Source of the DNA: Taibaiella koreensis
GTDB lineage: Bacteria > Bacteroidota > Bacteroidia > Chitinophagales > Chitinophagaceae
Reading direction: 5' to 3'
Length of the DNA stretch: 64,000 nt
NCBI RefSeq assembly: GCF_003545715.1
Contig: NZ_QVNU01000003.1
Coordinates: forward strand, 682,001-746,000
The position numbers and the translations under genes were made by a program. This document shows, piece after piece, positions 19,301-25,600 of the stretch. Each line of letters opens with the position of its first letter. Position 1 is the stretch's first letter. A model generated the notes under the pieces. It saw only the letters and a list, made by a program, of their open reading frames with translations. It did no database searches and had not been told where the DNA came from.

Positions 19301-20200
19301 ACAGTGCCGGCAGTGACCGACAACTGTAATATGAGCACGCTGACCTGGACGCTGTCCGGTGCTACCAGCGGCACTTCTGCCGCCAGTGGTATCAACTACC
19401 TGGGTACACATATCTTTGAAGTAGGTACAACTACGGTAACGTATACGGCCACAGATGCGGCCGGCAATACGCAGACCTGCTCGTACAACATCGAAGTAGT
19501 GAACAGGCTTGCCGGTTACATCAGCGGTACCTCAACGGTAGCGCAGAACCTGAATACCACGTCAAACATTACGTTTGCTGCCAGTGGTGGCAAGGCGCCA
19601 TATACCTTCACTTATTCCGTGAACAATGGTCCCGCGCAGACGATCAGCACGACCGGCGCCAATACGGTAACTACCGTGCCGCAATCCAATGCAGTGCTGG
19701 GCGCCTACGCATACACACTACTGAGTGTACAGGATGCCAATGGCTGTACCGGTACCCTGCAGGCCGACAATAAGGATACGATCACGGTTGTGGTTGCTGT
19801 ACCCAGGGCCAACCTGGCGCCGACGATCACCATACCGGTGCCGTCCTTCACCAGCAGCAATACCAGTCGTCCTTATACCATCAACCTGTTCAACGTAGCA
19901 GCTGTGCCCAGCTCCGGTAACATCACGTTGTATGTGCTGAAGCCCACAGCCACCGGTTCTTCTATGACGTTCAGCAATACAGACTGGACGGTGACGGAAG
20001 CGCCTTCGTACTACATCCTGGAGTCACCTGCGACGATCAACGGCAACTTCGGCTTCTCTTCGATACAGGGAACGATACAGCTGGCGCCAGCTGTGGCCAA
20101 CGGAACCTATAGCGTGCAGGTCATCCTTGGACCTGGCTCCGGTGGAGACGATTCTCCTGAGAATAATTCGGCGAGCGGTATCCTGAACAAAACCAATTAA
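10382..20200 (+). CDS. giant secreted Ig-like/HYR-repeat protein, cassette 1
   Basis: A 3272-aa extracellular protein, probably a cell-surface adhesin or filament. A hydrophobic signal segment (AAAAALVILFSVLTAIRAEA) comes only after ~45 mostly basic residues. ATG at 10514, with AGGAG upstream, is an alternative start. Layout: a module opening SHFRYGNITWS (~65-200); putative-Ig/cadherin-like domains (~200-590); PKD/Ig-like domains with paired Cys (~590-1170); six near-identical 90-aa repeats (1171-1709); three related ~85-aa domains (~1710-2000); then ~11 HYR-type domains with TDNC and FPVGTTTVTYTATD motifs (~2000-3040), four of them nearly identical (2596-2943); and a ~131-aa C-terminal domain (3142-3272). 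There is no T9SS sorting domain at the C-terminus; the next gene supplies one on a separate protein. Confidence 0.93.
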   Translation: MTQIFPKQRRVPRQDNLWRYMLFLVAFVTNAMKRARGFHQERPRMPFRPGMAAAAALVILFSVLTAIRAEASHFRYGNITWSRPDAASRTITITLTQSYRMSNWPGVAVGSTISDGVFLNFGDNSNAQVSLKVNSVNVAEDYFIGTFTTTHTYASSGDFNVSYSNCCRLSTLQNNADGNFGQVTSVNLSTSNLGSPVSTLPPVVSVSTGLPNATFNVPAADPDGGALTYALSASVDFGGGIQAPGISINSATGAATFNTVGKAVGTLWSAAFTITDATGSRSVVDFLVKIVGSSNPPVFDYAVTPLNNAVYNVHPGDNIAFAVAASDPDVGSTVLLNGAGLPTGATFSPSGTPTPSPSTNFSWTPTAAQLGTYVMTFVATDDVGVQTSTTVRINVTAGPQFLAPTPPAVPDRLLLTGATLNDVIKASNPDPTVTTRILSASVPTGVTLSPSLPTALTTTPQVNVGWTPVVGQWGDHAFSFVAEDQNNNTATRTYHVVVNTKPQFTSSPIVSAVACQPYSYTITGTDVDLPYGDELEFEAHSVLPSWLTLTNNPDGTATLSGTPGAGDVGSYAIELVAADIYHHSSTLVEQPFTIVVSAATPVAVTNGGNICAGNNAVFNLTGPAGYVVNYTLNGTAASAALSGSGTASLIIGGATANQVLNLVSVTNPANSCTRSLNGSSSVTINPVPTGSASAQAICSGAATNVALSASLPGTTFTWTAALQSGTATGFSDCSTGCGTVIAQTLTNTTTVPAVVRYTVTPSSSLGCPGTVFTVDVTVNPIPTGTAVAQTICSGAATNVALNSNVSGTTFAWTAALQSGMVTGFNNCSTGCGNAIAQTLTNGSAGSGIIRYTVTPSFASCAGTPFAVDVTVNAIPVAQAGADKMICSTGEALDAAPGVAPQTGAWSIIGGPSTALSQFASLTDAHAVFTPAVAGGSYSLKWTLSNNACASSADTVLIASLGAVQGTITASSNANVCSGQTSNINISVNPVSGGTFSGTFTNGKTFSGLTPNAGIISPSYSFTNNGTTNTTESFVLSSLVFHPNSGTLPTPGICNATAQAMGGQTLVTIQPVADLDAIAAGPVCNGGNVSISISNPNAVGGTYNRTAAYNGAGHTAATSASGMSYLTNGSFTETLTNNTNAPINVVYTFTPVSPGSQGCVGGAKTITVTVNPTPNVVAVADQQVCNNAPTAAVNFSGGVNGTVFEWINDNTAIGLAASGTGDIPSFNGINNGTTPVNAHIRVTTKANGCSGASDTFAITVKPTPSVLATADQNSCNGANTTAVSFSGPVSGTVLNWTNNTPSIGLAASGSGNIASFNGVNSGNVPVTAAIRVSPLADGCTGAADTFMVTIKPTPSVVATSDATLCNGVATAAVSFNGPVAGSVFHWTNDELSIGLAASGNGDIASFNASNSGTASLTAHIRVVPSADGCTGAADTFAITVNPTPAVVATSDQSICNGAAITAVSFAGNVAGTVFEWTNDNPAIGLAASGTGTIAAFNGINNGTAPVSAHMRILPKANSCTGAADTFIITVKPTPHVAATADQAICNGAATTAVHFNSAVSGAVFHWTNDNVAIGLAASGTGDIASFNAINNNAGMAQGRIVVTPVADGCDGPSDTFMIAVKPTPTVVATTDQIVCNGSPASISFSGAVSGTVFNWTNDQPSIGLAANGKGNMSAFNAINNGTTAIVANVRIVPEADGCTGTADTFTITVNPSPAFTFNVNGQAVANGATDKICQATSTTFAISGATPGHTFSMLFNGASYATGTVDANGSFSHTFVSGGTPTNTTAGTYELTLTDNVTHCTATKTYHIYVNPKPTDSFVVNGIVLATGQTATHCEGSPLQLAVTGDASHTYVISKGGNTLASGTVNGPAYAINAAALNDAGTYTVALTNIATGCTASRTYELAINPLPQYILTVNNAALADNATTTHCAGTPVTLALTGDASSSYTLSHNGSPVASGHLNDPAYTFTAATTDAGTYQLAVTTAAGCARSSSYSMMINTAPAFLAVPGNQLAQTVTGTCAAPVTYTGPVTDGVPSPTVAYALSGATTGSGSGDASGLVFNKGVTTVTLTATNICSSKDSSFTVTVEDAELPVFTACPVNLTAFSATNDCGNDVPTTTPAYTDNCTLGANPLSWTMSGATLASGNGAIGTHHFNVGITNVTYTVTDASGNHNTCSYTVTVSDNVFPTISCAGNITQGNDAGACGAIVNFNAPVAHDNCSGYTVSQSAGLPSGSLFPLGNTTNTFVITDAAGNTASCSFTVTVNDVQAPVLTAPAAQTLNVGAGNNCQVPMPDYRNLFMVNENCGGTVTLEQLAPNQPGSLVIGYGGTRTIKVKATDIAGNYRVDSFTLNLVDGTAPVTICKNITVNLNAAGTATITPSMIDNNSHDNCSAITLAASKLSFDCSNVGQNVVTLTATDASGNNATCNATVTVMDITAPALSCWSDTTMEKGPLCTAEIPDLTYRVTATDACGVATVTQSPVAGTIIAAFTQSVPVTLTVTDIHGNAAQCSFNVNFADHSKPAIVSFPADIVVNNGADSCGKRVSWTAPVATDNCGVLGAVHFTSTHTPGSVFPVGTTKVTYTATDQAGNDSVRSFIVTVTDAQAPKIAGCPATIHVGTDAQATTCSATATWIEPTATDNCTSSGSLVWTKSHHPGDVFPVGTTTVTYTATDEHGNVSTACSFDVVVADQTLPVLAGCPAALTVYTGAAATGCEAAATWTEPTATDNCTPSANLVWTKNHHPGDVFPVGVTTVTYTAADAAGNVSATCSFDVTVIDNTIPQLSNCPATVQVNTGNSATPCSAVATWAEPVATDNCTPSGNLVWTKSHQPGDVFPVGMTMVTYTATDASGNVSATCTFNVVVTDNTAPVIAGCPSAVQVNTGAGATGCEAIASWTEPTATDNCTPAANLVWNKSHQPGDLFPVGTTTVTYTATDAAGNVSATCSFDVTVTDNTAPVFSNCPASMTNVVTNNAGCTAEIVTTVPAVTDNCNMSTLTWTLSGATSGTSAASGINYLGTHIFEVGTTTVTYTATDAAGNTQTCSYNIEVVNRLAGYISGTSTVAQNLNTTSNITFAASGGKAPYTFTYSVNNGPAQTISTTGANTVTTVPQSNAVLGAYAYTLLSVQDANGCTGTLQADNKDTITVVVAVPRANLAPTITIPVPSFTSSNTSRPYTINLFNVAAVPSSGNITLYVLKPTATGSSMTFSNTDWTVTEAPSYYILESPATINGNFGFSSIQGTIQLAPAVANGTYSVQVILGPGSGGDDSPENNSASGILNKTN
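13892..15508 (+). repeat. six tandem 270-bp coding repeats
   Basis: Units start at 13892, 14162, 14432, 14702, 14972 and 15242 (the last is 267 bp). Each encodes a domain running from PTP to the next DTF-I-V- strand, with conserved IGLAASG and NGC/DGCTGAADTF motifs and two Cys. Units are similar but not identical at the DNA level. Confidence 0.92.
18167..19210 (+). repeat. four tandem 261-bp HYR coding repeats
   Basis: Units start at 18167, 18428, 18689 and 18950. Each 87-aa unit has a GCPA strand, the EPTATDNCT motif, a W-K-H-PGDVFPVG segment and a VTYTATDAAGNVSATCSF strand. These are the most alike of the HYR domains and the likeliest place for copy-number change. Confidence 0.92.
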
Positions 20201-20209
20201 GAAAGCTTA

Positions 20210-20239
20210 CCGGTCCGGTAGCAGCAGCTGCCGGACCGG
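20210..20239 (+). other. intercistronic hairpin, cassette 1
   Basis: CCGGTCCGG (20210-20218) pairs perfectly with CCGGACCGG (20231-20239). No T run follows, so it is more likely an mRNA-stability or partial-termination element than a full terminator. A hairpin sits at the same place in cassette 2. Confidence 0.65.
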
Positions 20240-20282
20240 AACAGCAAAATGCAATCTTTAAAGCGTATTCAAATCAAAAATT

Positions 20283-21317
20283 ATGAAATCACTATTCGGC
20301 AAAATGATTTGTGCAGGCGCGCTGTTGTGTTGCTTGTCAGATGCGGGATTTGCACAAACCATTCCCCAGGCAGACCTGTTCCTTACAGGCGGACCTAACC
20401 TGGGAACTTACCCGGGTTATGTGTCGCCCGGCTCTTATGATGTTACCTTCTCCAATGGGTCGGGGGTGCTATTACTGCCGCATTCCTTTGCTATATCGCT
20501 AGCCTTACCATCCGGTTTCGAGTTTGCACAGAGCTATCCCGGATGTCCGGCGGGTTGGACCTATACGTTGACAAGCCCTACTTCGGTGTTGTTGGAGCCT
20601 ATCGTTGCTGTAGCCGGTTTCGCACCGGTGGGTATTGTTAGCTTTTCAGTGCCTTTCAGAACTACAGGCGCAGTGGCCAGTCAGACCTACCAGGGTCAGA
20701 TTTTCCAGTATATTCCCATGTATACTGACCCCAACCAAGGCAACAATAGCCCTACCGGTACGGTAAGTGTAATGGGTGTACCGCTGCCGGTTGCTTTTGG
20801 AACGGTGGATGCCGGCACCAAAGGCTGCGAAGTGAACGTGGACTGGACTACGCTGAACGAGCTGCACAATGATTACTTTAGCGTGGAGCGAAGTAACGAT
20901 GGCATACGCTTTGAATCCGTTGCCAAGATCAAGTCGCAGGGCAGCGGGTCGGAAGAGCGCCGGTATCACTACACAGATGCTCATCCCTATAAAGGCCGGA
21001 ATTACTACCGTATTGTGCAGCATGACGCGGACGGAAAAACGACGACATCATCTGTTGCCAATGCAACAGTCGATTGTGGCCTGTCGCTTATCGATTTATT
21101 CCCTAATCCTGCAATTGATGTGGTTAATGTACGTGGCATGCAGGGCGACAATACGGTAAGGGTATTCAACGCTCTGGGCCAGGTGATCATTGAAGAAGCA
21201 ACGGACGAGGCTGTTCACCCTGTGAATACTTCAGGACTGGCTGCCGGTACCTATCACCTGCAAGTGGTAAAAGGGACGAAGATCATTTTCAATGGCAAGT
21301 TCGTAAAGGCCGAATAG
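20283..21317 (+). CDS. T9SS type A sorting-domain protein, cassette 1 partner
   Basis: A 344-aa exported protein with signal peptide (GKMICAGALLCCLSDAGFAQ). Residues ~28-167 form a beta-sandwich-like domain of the kind that ends the upstream giant protein (LPSGFEF and GWTYTLTSP, then NQGNNSPTGTVSV). Residues ~170-265 are the Fn3-like domain often found before sorting domains (VDWTTLNELHNDYFSVERS). Residues ~270-344 are the type A C-terminal sorting domain (LFPNPAIDVVNV and NALGQVI, with LAAGTYHLQVV). Such domains direct secretion through the type IX system and surface attachment. It lies 82 bp after the giant gene and is probably co-transcribed. Confidence 0.9.
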   Translation: MKSLFGKMICAGALLCCLSDAGFAQTIPQADLFLTGGPNLGTYPGYVSPGSYDVTFSNGSGVLLLPHSFAISLALPSGFEFAQSYPGCPAGWTYTLTSPTSVLLEPIVAVAGFAPVGIVSFSVPFRTTGAVASQTYQGQIFQYIPMYTDPNQGNNSPTGTVSVMGVPLPVAFGTVDAGTKGCEVNVDWTTLNELHNDYFSVERSNDGIRFESVAKIKSQGSGSEERRYHYTDAHPYKGRNYYRIVQHDADGKTTTSSVANATVDCGLSLIDLFPNPAIDVVNVRGMQGDNTVRVFNALGQVIIEEATDEAVHPVNTSGLAAGTYHLQVVKGTKIIFNGKFVKAE

Positions 21318-21338
21318 GCTGTAGCAGCAGATCATTAA

Positions 21339-21368
21339 AACGGGCGGCTTCCATCGGAGCCGCCCGTT
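21339..21368. terminator. hairpin after the sorting-domain gene
   Basis: ACGGGCGGCT (21340-21349) pairs with AGCCGCCCGT (21358-21367), flanked by short A and T stretches. It lies 22 bp after the stop at 21317. Confidence 0.75.
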
Positions 21369-21431
21369 CCTATATTGTAGATCCTAGCCTGGAATATACT
21401 GTTCATCAGCTTTTGAGGAAATATAGAATAG

Positions 21432-21461
21432 AAAACGGTTGCTGTTAAGCAATCGTTTTTT
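21432..21461. terminator. second, bidirectional terminator
   Basis: A 12-bp stem (21432-21443 with 21448-21459, one G-U pair), loop GTTA, followed by a T run on the plus strand and TTTTC on the minus strand. It separates the cassette 1 operon from the convergent XRE gene. Confidence 0.85.
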
Positions 21462-21482
21462 GTGTGCCGGATTCGCCCTCTT

Positions 21483-21875
21483 TCAAGCACTCTTCAGGTA
21501 TTTGAGGGTCTCCTTTTGACAAAGGATCAGCTCTTTAATTTCATCTTTCAGCTTTCTGATCTCGCCGGCGATATCCGTTGTCCTGGATGGTCCGTCGATG
21601 CCACAGGCATGGTTTTCCTGCAAGACCATTGCCGGGTCAGTCGCCACCTGTTGTGGTCCCAGAGGATCGGGATCTTTAAGCAGGTTGCAGATCTTGGTGT
21701 GCAGGATGTCGGCAATAGAAGCGACAAAACGGATATCCATCGACTTCTGCTCACCTCTTTCGATCTTGGAATAGGTACGTTCCTCGATGAAGAGTTTGGC
21801 AGCCATTTCTCTCTGGGTAATGCCTGCTGATTTTCTTAGCTTTTTAATGTTGCATCTGATAGCGTTTAATTCCAT
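21483..21875 (-). CDS. XRE-type HTH regulator, cassette 2
   Basis: A 130-aa Cro/C1-type HTH protein, paralogous to 9321-9719. Both share the GITQREMA and ERTY-K-ERG-KSMD-R segments and the SIADIL that follows. The C-terminal helix (EIRKLKDEIKELILCQKETL) matches too, while the linker differs. It faces away from the giant gene at 22648 across 772 bp. The repeated arrangement suggests a dedicated regulator for each cassette, but operator sites and effectors are unknown. Confidence 0.88.
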   Translation of the reverse strand: MELNAIRCNIKKLRKSAGITQREMAAKLFIEERTYSKIERGEQKSMDIRFVASIADILHTKICNLLKDPDPLGPQQVATDPAMVLQENHACGIDGPSRTTDIAGEIRKLKDEIKELILCQKETLKYLKSA

Positions 21876-22647
21876 AAAACGGGGGTTTTCAGGGTGGGTT
21901 AAAAGGGGTGGTTTATGGGTAGTTGTTAAAAAAATAAAATAGGGCGCTTTATTTTTTCAAAGTAAAGTTAGGAATTGTAAAAATAAAAATGTCTCTTTTG
22001 TGCTTATTTTTTTGCTGCTAGTACTTTTCACGTAGTTCTACGTATTGGACATTTCTGTAGTAAAAATATTATATCTTGTTTCGTTTTATGTAAAAAAAAC
22101 ACCTCTGAACAAGAAAATAAATGGCTTCTATGCTGATTTTAATGTGATTGCGATATGTTTTTCGCTGCAGAAGTGATAGAATTGACTATTTATGAATAAT
22201 ACTAATTCAAATTAAATTTATGACAATAAACCAGGTATTAACCTGGTTGCTAATCATATTAGCATAATTTGATAGTATAACCTACCTTGATCAGTCCTTT
22301 TTTGTGAAAATATTAAACCTACTTTTGTGTTAATATTTTTTCATTCATTGCCACCCTCTTTCTTCAATCGAAAGAAGATTCAGTAACGGAAAATAGCACC
22401 CCAATAAACCCGATAAGCCCCTTTTGCCTATGAACGACCTGTCACCATTTTTCTTTTTCATGGTATAGCATTCTGACCCCATAGCTATATCCTTCAGCAG
22501 ATGAAATAATCTTCATCCGGAATGATCCCGACAACCGTTTCCTATCGGCCCCATAAGCCAATACGGAACCGGGAGGGCAGGCTTTTGTCCCTAATTCAAG
22601 TGGAATTACCCCAGCTATAATTTTTATAAACCCTTAAACACTTACCA
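21876..22647. promoter_or_regulatory. 772-bp AT-rich divergent spacer, cassette 2
   Basis: No gene is visible. Composition is very AT-rich up to about 22340 and mixed after that, the same pattern as the cassette 1 spacer. I could not pick out a clear TTG/TAnnTTTG promoter pair or the ATTATGCA half-site of cassette 1. Long untranslated leader and regulator-binding roles are inferred from position. Confidence 0.4.
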
Positions 22648-25600
22648 ATGATTAAGCTAAACGCAAGGGGAGATACGTCTCCCAGAATGATGCAGGCCGC
22701 TCAGAGTAAGGAGCAGACCCCGGCCTTCGTGAACAGGCGGTCTGCACCCGCTCTTCAGGCGATCAGGCGGCTGACCGCCCACCGGGGAGCCTACTTTTCC
22801 CGGATAACGAGAACACTGGCACTGGCCGTGCTGGTCCTGTTGACTTGTGCCACGGCACGGGCCCAGGTATACACCAATGATTTCGACGGCTCGTCGGTCG
22901 TGAGCACCAATGTAAGCGCTGCGGCCTGGACAGGTGGTGCTACCGGTACCAGCCTTTGTGGCGCTAACGGCCTGGTGAGCCCCGGATCAGGCACTTCTTA
23001 CAATTTTTCAATCATTCTTACCGTAGCGCCGGGCTACCAGATGCAGATCACCAGCATCTCGGCCGATATGCGCCGCTCTTCGCTTGGCGGCAGCTACAGC
23101 AATGCGCAGGTAAAGATCGGAGCCGCCAACTATGGTACGGCTGCAACGCCGGGTTTCCTGGGTTGCGTGAATCCTGGCGGCGTCGCTACGGTTTCCGGGC
23201 TTACCGGTGCGCAAACGATCAGCTTTTCCGGTACCAAGCCCAATTCGGAATCCATATCGCTGGATAATGTACAGATACAGGGTACGATCACTTGTGTGAG
23301 CCCTTCTGCCTTCAGCGTGAGCAATCCTACGCCTGCTGCCTGCGGCTCGGCCGCCATTAGCTTGTCGGGTAGCCAATCCGGCGTCAATTACCAACTGTAT
23401 GTAAGCACTATGGCAGCGCCTTCCCCGGCTGCCGTAGGCGCCCCTGTACCGGGTACCGGCTCAGCGCTCAGCTGGCCGGGTATGCTGCCCGGTACTTATA
23501 CCGTAGTGGGCAGCACCGGTTCGTGCCAGACCAATATGACCGGTTCTGCTATTATTAAAGAAAACCCATCCGTATATACCGTATCGGGAAGTGGCAACAT
23601 ATGCCAGAATCCTCCCGGCGGTACCATGCCCATCGCCTTAAGCGGCAGCCAGATCGGGGTGAATTATCAGCTGTACAATGGCGCTTCGGCGGTAAGCCCT
23701 GCGCAAATACAGGCCGGTAATGGCGCAGCGCTCACCTTTACGGCCAGCGCTGCCGGCACGTATACGGTTAAGGCCGAATCCAGCGCAACGGTGTGCGGAC
23801 CGGTAGTGATGACCGGCAGCGCAGTAGTAACTGTAAGTCAGCCTACGGCTTCGATCGTTAGCAATAACGGCGAGTTCTGCTCCGGCGGTGGCAATGGTAT
23901 CTGGACCATCAGTGGCACAGCCCTGGCTGTGGTTTCCTATACCGTAACCGGCGGTGCGCCAGGTACACCGTATTCCAATACGGTGAACGTGCAGCCCGAC
24001 GGCTCGGCTACCATTACAGTGAACGGCGTTACCGCAAATACGACGGTAACCCTCAACTCCGTACAGAATACCACCGGCTCCAATGGTTGCACACAGAACA
24101 TTACGAGCCAGAGCAGCATCCTGGTAGTACGACCCGCTCTGACCGCTTCCATCGCAGCTTCTGAGTCTGTATGTGAAGGCGACAACTTCAGTAATATCAC
24201 AGTAACAGCCAATACAGGCACTTCCTATGCCCGTACTGTTTACTACAGCCGCCGTACCAACTCAGGCGCCTATAGCAGCCAATCGCCGCTCAGCTTTGGT
24301 TCCGGCGTCAGCTCTGTAAATGTGAGCGTGTCTGGTATCAATCCTTCTGCGCTGGGTACCGACTATACTTACCGCCTCGATTCTATCCGTTATAATACGG
24401 CGCCCAACTGCGTCGTGCCATTGAACCAAACCATCACAAAGACCGTGAAGCCCAGACCGGTCTTCAGCTTTGAGATGAATGGAGTGGCCCTGCATGCCGG
24501 CGCTTCCGATACCATTTGCATGCAGCCCGCCGGCGGCACGATCCAGTTCAATATAACCAATACCACAGCTGGCTATACCTATAGCGTTACCCGTAACGGT
24601 GCGCCCTTTGGCAGCAGCGGTACGGTAAATAATAATGGCTCGGGGCTGGTGCAGAGCATCAACTTTTCCCCCGCTGGTACTTATGAAGTAACGGTAAACA
24701 ATACGGTCAACGGATGCTCCAAAGTACTGACCTATACCGTGATCGAGCTGCCCCGTCCGGCTATCGCCTATTATGTGAACGGACAAGTGGTAACCAATGG
24801 CAGTACTATTCAACTGTGCTCCGGACAGACCGGTGTGCGCGATTCGCTGGTATCTGCTTCCGGCTCTGTTTTCAGCATCACAGGTTCTTCGCTGTTCAAT
24901 GCTTCGGGCAGTATTCCCGGTTCCGGTGCGTATACCAGCACCCAGTCGGCGCCCAGCGTTAGCAGCATTACCAATTACAGCGCGACCATTACACTAAGCG
25001 CCAATCCTATGCTGTCTTCCGGCTGTGATTCTACCATTAGCTTTAATGTGCAGGTAAACCCGTTGCCCGTATTGAGCAGCAATGTTTACTACAACAACCA
25101 ATTGGTAGCGGCGGAAAGCACTGTAGAAATGTGTGAAGATGCCAACCCGGTAATCCGCATCACCGGTACACCCGGTCATACCGTTGAGATCCATTATAAC
25201 AAGGGTACCAGCCTGGGCTCCTTCACTCAGCTGCAGACCGGCGTTATCGGTACTAACGGCGAATATGTATGGAACAGCGCTAATGGCACTTTTGGTAACG
25301 ACTGGACCTCAAACTTTGACCAGTATTGCTCCAGCCCGACCCGCATGTTCTATCACATCGAAGTGAAGAACCCCAATACCTGGTGCGGCAATACTTTCGA
25401 TTTTAAAGCCAAGATCAACCAGAAGCCGAGCATACGCGTGGGTTATGCTTACAATAACAATACCACCAGCATGTCTTCTTTCGGTAGTACCGGTACAGCG
25501 ATCAATGCGCCTTCCGATACTGTAAGCGTATGTTATAATGCAGGTTCCAGCGATCTCAAATTCTTCTTCAACTGGGATGCTGCGCACAACATCAGCGCAT

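Noticed and set aside
18293-19411. 372-aa open frame on the minus strand inside the cassette 1 giant gene
   Set aside because: It lies opposite the HYR repeats and its own sequence is periodic with them. This is a composition shadow of a repeated coding region, not a gene.
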